64,000 nt of DNA, taken from the NCBI RefSeq assembly GCF_032051575.1, contig NZ_DAMBYD010000011.1, positions 124,001 to 188,000 of the forward strand. The letters run 5' to 3'. Of this stretch, positions 47,473 to 56,075 are shown one piece after another. The first letter of the stretch is position 1. The number at the start of each line of letters is the position of its first letter. A program made the position numbers and the translations under genes. This DNA is from Aminipila sp032051575. GTDB taxonomy: Bacteria > Bacillota > Clostridia > Peptostreptococcales > Anaerovoracaceae. Under the pieces are notes generated by a model that saw only the letters and a list, made by a program, of their open reading frames with translations, did not search any database and had not been told where the DNA came from.

Positions 47473-48411
47473 TTACCTCTTTTTCTCAATGATTCTAAGC
47501 TTTGCGCTTCTAGCTCTTGGATTACTCTCTAATTCTTGTTTTGTGGAAACAATAGGTTTACCTGTAACTTTAACAACATCTGTAACCTTACCACAATTGC
47601 AAATAGGGAACTCTTTTGGGCATGTACATGGATTTAATCTCTGGTTAAAATATTCTTTAACAATCCGATCTTCCAAAGAATGGAAAGTTATTATACAAAG
47701 TCTCCCTCCAGGATTAAGTACATTACAAAACGCTTCTACAGCTCTTTCAAGATGTCCTAATTCATCATTCACTTCAATTCTTATAGCTTGAAATGTCCTT
47801 TTAGCTGGATGTGGTCCATCTCTTCTTGCCGCTGCGGGTATTGCTGCTTTGATAATATCCACTAATTCGGTTGTGTTCTCTATTCGTTTATTTTTCCTGT
47901 ATTTTACAATAAAATCACTAATTCTTGCAGCCCATTTTTCTTCGCCATATTTCCGTATAACTTCTGTTAGCTCAGCCCCAGTATAGGAATTTACTACTTC
48001 TTCAGCCGTAAGAGAATCTTCTGCATTCATTCTCATATCAAGAGGAGCTTGCTGCATATATGAGAATCCTCTCTCAAAATTGTCAAGCTGGAAAGAAGAA
48101 ACTCCTAAATCTAGTAATGCTCCATCTATACCCGAAACTCCAAGCCTGTCCAATACCTCTTCAATATTTGAATAATTGTCCTGCACAAACTGTTTTCTGC
48201 AGTCAAATTCCTGTAACCGCTTCTCTGCGGCATTCAGTGCATCCCGGTCTTTATCAATTCCTATTAAAGTCCCCTTGGAATCTAGTAAATTACATATGCC
48301 AGAAGCATGTCCACCGCCTCCCAATGTACCATCTACATAAATCCCTCCAGATTTGATTTTAAGACCATCAATGCATTCATCATACAAAACAGATACATGT
48401 TTAAATTCCAT
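47473..48411 (-). CDS. rsmH: 16S rRNA m4C1402 methyltransferase RsmH
   Basis: A SAM-dependent methylase (formerly MraW), 312 residues. SAM-binding DGTLGGGGHASGI near residue 27, the inserted helical domain and ITFHSLEDRIVKEYF near the end are characteristic. Methylates N4 of C1402 in 16S rRNA. Second gene of the dcw cluster, 15 bases after mraZ. Confidence 0.98.
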   Translation of the reverse strand: MEFKHVSVLYDECIDGLKIKSGGIYVDGTLGGGGHASGICNLLDSKGTLIGIDKDRDALNAAEKRLQEFDCRKQFVQDNYSNIEEVLDRLGVSGIDGALLDLGVSSFQLDNFERGFSYMQQAPLDMRMNAEDSLTAEEVVNSYTGAELTEVIRKYGEEKWAARISDFIVKYRKNKRIENTTELVDIIKAAIPAAARRDGPHPAKRTFQAIRIEVNDELGHLERAVEAFCNVLNPGGRLCIITFHSLEDRIVKEYFNQRLNPCTCPKEFPICNCGKVTDVVKVTGKPIVSTKQELESNPRARSAKLRIIEKKR

Positions 48412-48426
48412 GTTTTGTCCTCCTTA

Positions 48427-48858
48427 CTAAATGCCATATTCTGCCATTTTCGTTGCAAAATCATTTGGAGTCAACTCAACAATCTCTTCAGCTTCTGTCC
48501 ACTCTGCTTTGCTCCATATTTCTATTTTGTCCAATAATCCTACAGTTACCAGTTCTTTTTCTATATTTGCATATTCTCTAAGTTCTTGAGGTATACCCAT
48601 TCTACCTTGCTTATCGATTTCACACTCCACTGCATTTGCATAGAAATGGCGAACAAAAGCTCTAGCATTCGGGTCTGTTGTCGGAAGTGCTGCTAATTTT
48701 TCCATAAACTTTTCCCACTGAGCCATTGGATAAATATATAAGCACTTGTCAATGCCTCTCGTAAGTACACAGCGATATCCCAATTTCTCTCTGTATTTAG
48801 AAGGAACAATCATTCTGCTCTTAGCATCTATTGAATTTTGATATTTTCCCATCAACAT
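48427..48858 (-). CDS. mraZ: Transcriptional regulator MraZ
   Basis: A 143-residue protein with two SpoVT/AbrB-like domains (about 3-50 and 75-125), each with the DAKSRMIVPSKYRE-type and DKQGRMGIPQELRE motif. MraZ binds repeated GTGG boxes at its own promoter and represses the dcw genes. I chose the ATG at 48858 since MraZ proteins begin M(L/F)MG; the frame also allows 48870. Confidence 0.95.
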   Translation of the reverse strand: MLMGKYQNSIDAKSRMIVPSKYREKLGYRCVLTRGIDKCLYIYPMAQWEKFMEKLAALPTTDPNARAFVRHFYANAVECEIDKQGRMGIPQELREYANIEKELVTVGLLDKIEIWSKAEWTEAEEIVELTPNDFATKMAEYGI

Positions 48859-48914
48859 ATGCGCACCCATACCTACTAACTTAACGATTCTTTTTCACCC
48901 TATTTTATAACTTC

Positions 48915-48947
48915 TTCCACTATACTCCACAACGCTCCACTTGGCAA
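48915..48947 (-). promoter_or_regulatory. dcw promoter with three MraZ boxes
   Basis: Minus strand TTGCCA (48942-48947), 17 bp, TATAGT (48919-48924). GTGGAG at 48935-48940 and 48925-48930 and GTGGAA at 48915-48920 repeat every 10 bp, one helical turn, across the -10 and spacer. This is the arrangement known for MraZ operators, so the cluster is probably under MraZ self-control. Confidence 0.85.
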
Positions 48948-49150
48948 CAAAATAGGGGCAAAAACTGCTTGTATACATCCACTTCTTAACAATTTATTAA
49001 ATAATAATTATTATTTTTTGTTGTACATAACAATATCTTGTATTGCGAGTCGCTTTGTATGCCTATATGTTGTTTAATTAGTTCTTTTTTTCAACCATGC
49101 TTTGACATGTAAACAATTTTACGTAAATGGAACCTTTAATAATGGCTGCT

Positions 49151-49176
49151 CATATATTGGAATATGGCAATATATG
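49151..49176. repeat. Inverted repeat upstream of the cysteine-rich gene
   Basis: CATATATTG (49151-49159) and CAATATATG (49168-49176), perfect 9-bp arms with an 8-base centre, about 80 bases before the gene at 49256. A regulator site is plausible. Confidence 0.5.
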
Positions 49177-49200
49177 CTGATTAACAGTTCCAAAATATAC

Positions 49201-49228
49201 ATAGCAAAGTATAATTAAACTTTGCTAT
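49201..49228. repeat. Inverted repeat in the leader of the cysteine-rich gene
   Basis: ATAGCAAAGT (49201-49210) and ACTTTGCTAT (49219-49228), perfect 10-bp arms with an 8-base centre, ending 13 bases before the GAGG ribosome site. Either an operator or an mRNA 5' stem-loop. Confidence 0.55.
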
Positions 49229-49255
49229 AAACTAAAAAATAGCGAGGTATGTATT

Positions 49256-50431
49256 ATGAAAACCCATTCTTGTCACCCAGGATGTACAAATGGACTCAGA
49301 AGCATCTGTGGCACAACCATAGCTCTTGAAGATCTAGATTTTGCACAATCCAGAAACCATTTATTATATGTAAATAAAGTTTATTCAAAGGGCCAGGGTA
49401 CGGCTAGCCCTCTGGTTTTTAATTTAACAACTTCTCCTGCTACATTCCAAACTCAGCTGTTATTGTCCCCTTTGTCTACTCCAGAAACTGAAAATCTTTG
49501 CGAGGAAATTTTGGGCTGTGATTGTCGTTGTCATCATCATGATAACTCCTGTAATCATGGTACAAATGGTATAGCTAATTTTGGTTGTAATTGTAACTGC
49601 AATTGCAATTGTGGCAGCGTAGCAGGAGCAGCAACTTGCCAGCTGGATGAAAATGCAGTCTTTGAAGTATTAAAAAGTCATGTTAGAGTTACAGCTTTTA
49701 ATCTTGCAAAGCCATCATGCCTTTCACCAAATCAGGTTACGGTCGATGGTTTTCCAGTTGATAGCTTATTGGAATCAGGTGGAACCTATGAGGCTACATT
49801 AAATTCTAGCTTGCCAAATATTATTAAACCTCCTTGTGCAGAAAGCGGTCTGCCTACTAAAGCATTCTTCTTAATTTCTTGTGTAGGACCTTGGGTATTC
49901 CAGGCAGAATTTGTAATTGAAGGAACCGTCACTACTGGTGGCAGCACTTGCTGCTTTAGAGCAACATTTACAACTCTTTCAACTTCCCCTATATGCTCTA
50001 ATATTCCACTTAGCAATATTGCCGTTCCTAAAATTAGCATTCCTTGTGTTTCTGGCGGTATGTCACCTAGAATCATTTTCAGTTTCTCTGCTGATATGAG
50101 TCTTCTCAACCCAGTTATTACAGTAGTACCTGATACTGATTGTGATTCTTTATCCCTAGTACTAACAACCTCAGTTGTAGTAGAACCTACTGTAGATGTT
50201 CAAGTTATTAAGCAAGCTCTTTTATGCATAAACGCTTGTGAAGCTCTATTCCCATGCGAAGGAACAGAAAGTGCTGTTGAAAGTGAAGAAGAAGAGGAAG
50301 AAGAATTAAATCAGGAATGCCATTGTGGCAATGGAACATCAGTTGAATCAGCTATGGATAATTCAAACTGTGGAAATACTATAGCTTTTGGAACAAATTC
50401 CTCCTGTTCCAGCTGCTTTAGAGGAATGTAG
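49256..50431 (+). CDS. Cysteine-rich protein of unknown family, possible spore-surface protein
   Basis: Not recognised. A 391-residue protein without signal peptide. Cysteines are abundant: HSCHPGC at the start, DCRCHHH at about 89-95, an alternating CNCNCNCNC at 111-119, and CHCGNG, NCGNT, SSCSSC at the end. Two valine/serine-rich beta-like domains (about 130-240 and 245-325) come between, and an acidic run of glutamates (about 346-353) precedes the tail. Cytoplasmic, cysteine-rich, beta-structured proteins of this kind in Clostridia are often spore coat or exosporium components; that is inference. It is the only plus-strand gene for 45 kb, divergent from mraZ, with its own leader repeats and terminator. 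Confidence 0.75.
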   Translation: MKTHSCHPGCTNGLRSICGTTIALEDLDFAQSRNHLLYVNKVYSKGQGTASPLVFNLTTSPATFQTQLLLSPLSTPETENLCEEILGCDCRCHHHDNSCNHGTNGIANFGCNCNCNCNCGSVAGAATCQLDENAVFEVLKSHVRVTAFNLAKPSCLSPNQVTVDGFPVDSLLESGGTYEATLNSSLPNIIKPPCAESGLPTKAFFLISCVGPWVFQAEFVIEGTVTTGGSTCCFRATFTTLSTSPICSNIPLSNIAVPKISIPCVSGGMSPRIIFSFSADMSLLNPVITVVPDTDCDSLSLVLTTSVVVEPTVDVQVIKQALLCINACEALFPCEGTESAVESEEEEEEELNQECHCGNGTSVESAMDNSNCGNTIAFGTNSSCSSCFRGM

Positions 50432-50451
50432 ATTAAAGTGCTCTACAAAAG

Positions 50452-50482
50452 CAAAAAGCCCGACATATTATCGGGCTTTTTT
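50452..50482. terminator. Bidirectional terminator between the cysteine-rich gene and deoC
   Basis: AAAGCCCGA/TCGGGCTTT stem with a run of seven Ts on the plus strand and AAAA/TTTT-flanked on the other. It separates two convergent genes. Confidence 0.85.
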
Positions 50483-50505
50483 TATTCTAACATAAATAGT
50501 TTTTA

Positions 50506-51177
50506 TTATTTTTGTTGAAATGCATTCATTATAGCAACAGATGCACTGGCACCAATTCTATCTGCACCTGCTTCAATCATCTTTAAAGTGGTCCCTAAGT
50601 CTCTTATTGACCCTGAAGCCTTTACTTTCGCATGCTCCCCAACTGTTTTACGCATAAGAGCCACATGATGTTCTGTTGCACCGCCAGTTGAAAATCCAGT
50701 AGAAGTTTTTACAAATTCTGCACCCGCTTCCATAGATAATTCACAAGCTTTTGTAATCTCAGCATCTGTAAGTAAGCAAGTTTCAAGTATAACTTTAACA
50801 GTCGAATCATATTCATCTGCCATGGCAACTACTGCACAGATATCGTCCCTTACATAGTCATACTTACCCTCTTTTAACGCACCTACATTAATTACCATAT
50901 CAACTTCTTTTGCTCCTGAATTGCAAACCCAGTCAGTTTCAAAGGCCTTTGCTTCAGTAGCCATTGCACCTAAAGGGAACCCCACAACTGCTGCCACTTT
51001 AACTTCTGATGCTTTTAATTCTTCTACCGCAAGGGGAACATAGCAACCATTAACACACACTGAATAAAACTCATATTGTTTTGCCTCCTCACAAAGTTTT
51101 TTAATCTCTTTCTCCGTGGCTTCAGCTTTTAAAAGCGTATGATCAAAATATTTGTTTAAATTTTTTATATTTTCCAT
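50506..51177 (-). CDS. deoC: Deoxyribose-phosphate aldolase
   Basis: Cleaves 2-deoxyribose 5-phosphate to glyceraldehyde 3-phosphate and acetaldehyde, 223 residues. Class I aldolase: NKYFDHTLLKAEATE at the start, EVDMVINVGALKEG, the Schiff-base lysine in EFVKTSTGFSTGGAT, and KASGSIRD. Stands alone with its own promoter and a possible cre site. AGGAGG precedes the ATG. Confidence 0.97.
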   Translation of the reverse strand: MENIKNLNKYFDHTLLKAEATEKEIKKLCEEAKQYEFYSVCVNGCYVPLAVEELKASEVKVAAVVGFPLGAMATEAKAFETDWVCNSGAKEVDMVINVGALKEGKYDYVRDDICAVVAMADEYDSTVKVILETCLLTDAEITKACELSMEAGAEFVKTSTGFSTGGATEHHVALMRKTVGEHAKVKASGSIRDLGTTLKMIEAGADRIGASASVAIMNAFQQK

Positions 51178-51217
51178 TTTATCCTCCTACATAGCTAAAT
51201 ATTCATTACTTTCCAAG

Positions 51218-51231
51218 TAAAAGCGCTTATC
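51218..51231 (-). promoter_or_regulatory. Possible CcpA (cre-like) site upstream of deoC
   Basis: TAAAAGCGCTTATC has the central AAGCGCTT of cre sites but mismatches at the outer positions. It lies downstream of the deoC -10, where a bound repressor would block transcription. Confidence 0.35.
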
Positions 51232-51253
51232 TATTAGTTTTGTATATATGAAT

Positions 51254-51282
51254 AGTATCACATAATCTCAAGGATATAACAA
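51254..51282 (-). promoter_or_regulatory. Promoter of deoC
   Basis: Minus strand TTGTTA (51277-51282), 17 bp, GATACT (51254-51259) with TG two bases before the -10. Confidence 0.55.
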
Positions 51283-51301
51283 TAAAAATCACAAAATCAT
51301 C

Positions 51302-52468
51302 TTACTCAAAGGCCCCTTTTTTTAAATTTTTCCCTTGCTTTTTAAGAATTTCTCCTTTAGCAATTAGTGTATCAATTTCTAAGGTGTCCTTATCCACTAA
51401 TACCATATCAGCATCAGAGCCTTTTTTTATAAATCCCTTTTTCTTTAATCCATATATTGTTGCTGGATTAGAAGTTATCAAGCTAATTGCAATTTCAATA
51501 GGTACATTTTTTTGTATGCATTCTCTAACAGCTCCATATAAAGAAGTAACTCTGCCTACTTCTATTCCGATTACGTTTCCTTCTTTATCAAATACAGGCA
51601 AAGACCCTTGTCCATCAGAGGATAAAGTCACTTTTGATATATCTAAGCCTTCTTTTATAACCTGAAGAACTCCATCTGCACATGCAACCTCCCCCTCTTC
51701 TAAAAACAAAGGGGTGGTACTTGTAGTAAAATCAACAGATCCACCCATTTTCAGATAATCCAAGCCATCTTCAAATACTTCATAACTCCGATTGATGTGA
51801 GTAGGGTGAAAATGTTTTTTATAAGCTTTACACCTTGCAGTTATATCTTTAATTTTCTCTAGTCTTTCAGACTCATCACCAACATGAACGTTCACTATTC
51901 CAATCTTTCCTGAAAGCATTCCCGCCACTCTTACTTCGGAAACTATTTTTTCTAGCTCTGCTACCGTAGGGCATGATGAACGGTGATCAGAAACTGCAAT
52001 TTCTCCTACGCCTATAATTTTATCAATAAACATTATATCGTTCGATATGCTGCCTGTAAAAGTTTTTACTGGCACTTGATATGAACCCGTATTTACAAAA
52101 ACAGTAATCCCTTCATTTTCAATTCCATTAGCTTTTCCAATTAAATTTGTCATGTTTCTTCCAAAGCCATCTGTTCCAAGGGTGCCAATTATGGTAGTAA
52201 TTCCACCATCAATAATATCTGTCAGCCCTATTTCTGGTGTTCTCGTTCCAAAACCACCTTCGCCTCCACCACCAGTAATATGTACATGGTTATCAATAAA
52301 TCCAGGGAAAAGATATTTTCCCTGTCCTTCTATAATTTCTATCTCAACATTACCTTCAATAGCTATTTCCTCAGATATTTGACATATTTGGCTGCCTACA
52401 AATAGAACATCCTTTTTCCCAATTGGTTCTGGAGTAAAAACTTCAGCATTTTTTATTAGTCTTATCAT
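51302..52468 (-). CDS. iadA: Isoaspartyl dipeptidase
   Basis: A 388-residue amidohydrolase-family zinc peptidase that hydrolyses beta-aspartyl dipeptides arising from damaged proteins. Metal ligands are in DNHVHITGG and later HVGDE, HPTHINRS and SSDGQGS; GGGGEGGFGTRTPE is the family's substrate loop. Complete. Follows the YfcC-type transporter by 20 bases in one operon, so uptake and hydrolysis of dipeptides appear to be coupled under the sigma-54 promoter at 54098-54113. Confidence 0.94.
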   Translation of the reverse strand: MIRLIKNAEVFTPEPIGKKDVLFVGSQICQISEEIAIEGNVEIEIIEGQGKYLFPGFIDNHVHITGGGGEGGFGTRTPEIGLTDIIDGGITTIIGTLGTDGFGRNMTNLIGKANGIENEGITVFVNTGSYQVPVKTFTGSISNDIMFIDKIIGVGEIAVSDHRSSCPTVAELEKIVSEVRVAGMLSGKIGIVNVHVGDESERLEKIKDITARCKAYKKHFHPTHINRSYEVFEDGLDYLKMGGSVDFTTSTTPLFLEEGEVACADGVLQVIKEGLDISKVTLSSDGQGSLPVFDKEGNVIGIEVGRVTSLYGAVRECIQKNVPIEIAISLITSNPATIYGLKKKGFIKKGSDADMVLVDKDTLEIDTLIAKGEILKKQGKNLKKGAFE

Positions 52469-52488
52469 AATGAGAAACTCCTTTTGTT

Positions 52489-54024
52489 CTAGTTAAAGCC
52501 TATTGCTGATGCAATAATCATTACCGCTACAGATATAGCAAACAGCACTAAAAAGAACTTGATTGCAAATTTAATCCATTTTGTATATTCAACTCTTGCA
52601 ATGGCAAGCATTCCCATTAAGCACCCAGACGTAGGCACAATCATATTTGAGAAACCATCACCTAACTGATATGCAAGTACAGCAGTCTGTCTAGAAACAC
52701 CAAGCAAATCTGCAAGTGGTGCCATAATCGGCATAGTAAGCGCTGCCTGACCTGAACCTGAAACAACGAAAAAATTAAATATGGTTTGGAATAAATACAT
52801 AAATACTGCAGCTATAGTTGAATTTAATCCCACAAAAGCCCCACTAATTCCATTTAAAATAGTATTTAATACGGTTCCCGACGTTGGATCTGATCCTCCT
52901 AACACAAGCATAATCCCCTGTGCCATACCAACAACCATAGCCGCACCTACTAAGTCACCTACTCCTTGCTTAAATGCAGAGGACATGTCATCTACTGTCA
53001 TATCATTTAGCTTAAATATTACCCCTATAACACCTGCTACAAGACCCATTAAAAGAAATTGAGATGCAAGTTCTGGAATATAATAGCCCTTAGTCATAAC
53101 CCCCCATACGACCCATACCATACCCAGTACAACAGTCATAATAACAAGAACATGACCTATTCCGAATTTTACATCAATTTCAGACTGTTGGGTTAAATCT
53201 TTTCTAAAATATTCATCACTTTCATAAGAAACTGACTTTACTGGGTCTTTCTTAATTCTAGCAGCATATATCATTGTCATAATCATACCCGCCCCAGTAA
53301 ATACTACCCAAAGAGTAATCCTAAATGCTGCTCCCGAGAACACCGGAATACCTGCAATCCCTTGCGCAATTGCTACTGAAAAAGGATTCATCCATGACGA
53401 GCCAAATCCAATCTGCGTAGCTACATATGTAATTAAAATTCCCACTATGGCATCATAGCCCATAGCAATTACTAATGGAATCAGAATCATTGCAAATGGC
53501 AGGGCCTCTTCGCCCATACCAAATACAGCCCCACCTAATGAAAATAAAACAAATAGTATAGGAATAAGTATTTTCTCCCTACCATTTGTCTTTTTTATCA
53601 TATTTAAGATTCCAGCTTCAACCGCCCCCGTTTTAAGTATAATTCCAAATGCTCCACCAATAACTAATATGAAAGCTACTACTCCTACAGCAGAACCCCA
53701 TTTATCTCCAGAAGTCAGCCCTTCAAAAATATAATTTACAAAACCAGCTCTACCCCCAAAATCTTCTGTTGCAAAAAATGGTACGCCACTTTTTACAGCA
53801 TTTCCATTATCATCAACAACATATTGAAAACTACCTTCTTGAATAACTGTACGTGTTTTTTCAACACCATCAACGACATAAGTCACATCTTCAGTTGCAT
53901 AATACCCCTGTGGGATGATATAAGTTAATAACGCAGCAAATACTACTACAAAAAAAATAATTACATAGGTATCAGGGACCTTAAATCCCTTATTCAGGCT
54001 ATTAAGCTTTTCTTTACCTTTCAT
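52489..54024 (-). CDS. YfcC-family transporter
   Basis: A 511-residue polytopic membrane protein of the YfcC/DcuC-like ion transporter group, about twelve helices; VFGMGEEALPFA and FVVSGSGQAALTMPIMAPLADLLGVSRQTAVLAYQLGDGFSN are the two re-entrant substrate-site regions (quoted only in part: VSGSGQAALTMP). An extracytoplasmic loop lies at about 35-80. Substrate probably an amino acid or dipeptide, inferred from the dipeptidase next to it. Its start is preceded by GGAGGAA. Confidence 0.88.
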   Translation of the reverse strand: MKGKEKLNSLNKGFKVPDTYVIIFFVVVFAALLTYIIPQGYYATEDVTYVVDGVEKTRTVIQEGSFQYVVDDNGNAVKSGVPFFATEDFGGRAGFVNYIFEGLTSGDKWGSAVGVVAFILVIGGAFGIILKTGAVEAGILNMIKKTNGREKILIPILFVLFSLGGAVFGMGEEALPFAMILIPLVIAMGYDAIVGILITYVATQIGFGSSWMNPFSVAIAQGIAGIPVFSGAAFRITLWVVFTGAGMIMTMIYAARIKKDPVKSVSYESDEYFRKDLTQQSEIDVKFGIGHVLVIMTVVLGMVWVVWGVMTKGYYIPELASQFLLMGLVAGVIGVIFKLNDMTVDDMSSAFKQGVGDLVGAAMVVGMAQGIMLVLGGSDPTSGTVLNTILNGISGAFVGLNSTIAAVFMYLFQTIFNFFVVSGSGQAALTMPIMAPLADLLGVSRQTAVLAYQLGDGFSNMIVPTSGCLMGMLAIARVEYTKWIKFAIKFFLVLFAISVAVMIIASAIGFN

Positions 54025-54054
54025 CTTGTATTCCTCCTCAAAAAAAATTAAATT

Positions 54055-54090
54055 ATTCCCTCAGAATGTGTTTGTATGCTCTGAGGGAAT
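54055..54090 (-). repeat. Inverted repeat in the transporter leader
   Basis: ATTCCCTCAGA (54055-54065) and TCTGAGGGAAT (54080-54090), perfect 11-bp arms with a 14-base loop, between the sigma-54 promoter and the transporter ribosome site. It would fold in the mRNA leader. Confidence 0.6.
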
Positions 54091-54097
54091 TATATAA

Positions 54098-54113
54098 CGC
54101 AAAATTCATGCCA
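54098..54113 (-). promoter_or_regulatory. Sigma-54 promoter of the transporter-dipeptidase operon
   Basis: Minus strand TGGCATGAATTTTGCG: the -24 GG and -12 GC are correctly spaced (consensus TGGCAC-N5-TTGC). The sigma-54 activator is encoded immediately upstream. Confidence 0.85.
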
Positions 54114-54148
54114 ACGCTATGTTCCTTGTTTATAGGTATTTTCTAACT

Positions 54149-54179
54149 AAAAAAGCCTGAATTATTTATTAATTCAAGC
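54149..54179 (-). terminator. Terminator of the sigma-54 activator gene
   Basis: GCCTGAATTA/TAATTCAAGC (54155-54164 with 54170-54179, one mismatch) followed by six Ts on the minus strand. It could also be an upstream activator-binding site, since it lies about 40 bases before the -24 element. Confidence 0.6.
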
Positions 54180-54222
54180 TATTTTATATTTTAATGGTAT
54201 TTGGTGGTTTAATTTGGTTCTT

Positions 54223-55977
54223 TTAGGTCGTAACTGGTTGCTTGTTTTTCTTGTATATCATTTTATCCATATAATTTTTACCTTTTTTCGTTAATACTGT
54301 CCCCATTTTACCTTTATACACCAACAAAAAATCTTGTTGCTGTAGCATTTGAATTCTTTTTCTTACTTGCCCTTCCGTTAATTTTATATCTTGTTGGTTT
54401 AACCTTTGAGCGATTACATTTCTTCCTGCATTTATCCCTTCTAGGTTTATTTCATAAATTGCCTGAAGCACTGCTTCCAAATGATAATCTAGTTCGCACT
54501 CTTTGTCTTCCCTCTGTGGGATACCCTCAAAGAAATGTACATCTGGAAGGTCGTTTGCAGAAATCCTTAAAGGATTTTCTCTAATTGCCAGCATATACTT
54601 AATGGTATTTTTTAATTCCCTCACATTTCCTCGCCAGTCATATTGGTAAAATCTCTCATAAACTTCTTTATCAATGTTAACCGACGCATTTTCTTCCTTT
54701 TCTATAAAAAATTTCATCAAACATCTTATATCCTCTTTTCTGTTTCTTAAAGGAGGTACATTAACATATCCAATTTTTAGTCTATAATATAAATCATCCC
54801 TAAATGCCCCCTGGCTGACCATATACTTTAAATCTTTATTTGTTGCTGCTATTACCCTTATATCTATTTTCTTTATATTTCCTCCACCTATTGGCATTAT
54901 TTCTTTTTCCTGTAATACTCTGAGTAGTTTTGTCTGCATTTTAGATGAAATATCTCCTATTTCATCCAGAAAAATAGTACCACCATCTGCTTGTTCAAAT
55001 AGCCCTATTTTTCCACCCTTTTTTGCTCCTGTGAAGGCTCCTTCTTCATAACCAAAGAGTTCGCTTTCCACTAATTCTTCAGGCAACGCACTAAAATTAA
55101 CCGCTAGATATGGACCGTTTTTTCTATTTGACGCATTGTGTATTGCCGATGCAAATAACTCTTTTCCGGTTCCACTTTCTCCTTCAATCAAAATAGTAAG
55201 ATCTGTTTTGGCCAGTTTTTTAGCTTTATACTTTACTTCTAAAAGGCTTTGCGCATTTCCCTTTATATTTTCAAAGTCATAAATCGCCGTATGCCCCTTA
55301 CTTTCTAATTTTTCTTTTAAAATATGCTTTATACCTTCCACTTCTACATTTACTATAACCATCTTCTTGGATATATCTATAATTTTATCTGTGTAAGGTT
55401 TGATTATTGTCGCCGCATCAAAATCTTTTAATTCCAGTAAGTCTGCAATTTTAATTAAAGAAGGCATATCTATATGTCTAGGACCTACATCGATAACATT
55501 TTTAATATTTTCAGGTACAAGCCACATCTCTCCAGCAGTTATTGCAAAATTGTATTTTCCTTCCAAAGAGCAACCAGGAAAAAAGGCATCATAGTTAATA
55601 TGATCAATGCCAATATCTTTTAAATTTTGTATACAAAGTGCTGTTGTTTCTTTTGTATCGTTAACAAACAAAGCTGTTTCACCCTTTGGTATGCTTAAAA
55701 CACTTTGAATATAATCAAAATTTATTCTTCTGCCACAAACAAAATAAGAGTTCTTAGAATTGAAAAATCCATTTTCAATAAGCTCTTCTTCAACACTATT
55801 ACTTGATAATACTGTTAAATCCGTATCCTCATGTAATGGTGTTTCTTCGTCTATGGCATAAGAAAGAATATTAATATTTGCTCCTAAAATCTCCTGTAAC
55901 TGCTTACATAAAACTTCTTTGGTTCGATTAGACCCAGTATATAAACAAATTGTTTTCTTATTTTCAATCATAAGCAT
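54223..55977 (-). CDS. Sigma-54-dependent transcriptional activator with PrpR-like N-terminus
   Basis: A 584-residue enhancer-binding protein. An N-terminal PrpR-like sensor (about 1-200), the AAA+ domain with Walker A EGESGTGKE, the sigma-54 contact loop GAFTGA, LDEIGD (Walker B) and RVIAATN, then, unlike most of the family, no Fis-type helix at the end but a roughly 80-residue C-terminal region (about 500-575) that reads as a winged helix (LTEGQVRKRIQMLQQQDFL). It almost surely controls the transporter-dipeptidase operon it precedes, through the sigma-54 promoter at 54098. The signal is unknown. Confidence 0.92.
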   Translation of the reverse strand: MLMIENKKTICLYTGSNRTKEVLCKQLQEILGANINILSYAIDEETPLHEDTDLTVLSSNSVEEELIENGFFNSKNSYFVCGRRINFDYIQSVLSIPKGETALFVNDTKETTALCIQNLKDIGIDHINYDAFFPGCSLEGKYNFAITAGEMWLVPENIKNVIDVGPRHIDMPSLIKIADLLELKDFDAATIIKPYTDKIIDISKKMVIVNVEVEGIKHILKEKLESKGHTAIYDFENIKGNAQSLLEVKYKAKKLAKTDLTILIEGESGTGKELFASAIHNASNRKNGPYLAVNFSALPEELVESELFGYEEGAFTGAKKGGKIGLFEQADGGTIFLDEIGDISSKMQTKLLRVLQEKEIMPIGGGNIKKIDIRVIAATNKDLKYMVSQGAFRDDLYYRLKIGYVNVPPLRNRKEDIRCLMKFFIEKEENASVNIDKEVYERFYQYDWRGNVRELKNTIKYMLAIRENPLRISANDLPDVHFFEGIPQREDKECELDYHLEAVLQAIYEINLEGINAGRNVIAQRLNQQDIKLTEGQVRKRIQMLQQQDFLLVYKGKMGTVLTKKGKNYMDKMIYKKNKQPVTT

Positions 55978-56046
55978 AATTTAATCTCCTTACTTTTAAA
56001 TAGTATATAGCAAAGATCTTTCCCCATCAAGTAGATGCAATTTAAA

Positions 56047-56067
56047 AGCAGTCACTAAGTGACTGCT
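56047..56067 (-). terminator. Hairpin after ychF
   Basis: AGCAGTCAC/GTGACTGCT (56047-56055 with 56059-56067, loop of 3) with only TTT after it on the minus strand; a weak terminator. Confidence 0.55.
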
Positions 56068-56075
56068 CTCTTTGT

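Noticed and set aside
48058..48356. Plus-strand frame of 98 codons inside rsmH
   Set aside because: Shadow of a fully conserved methylase gene.
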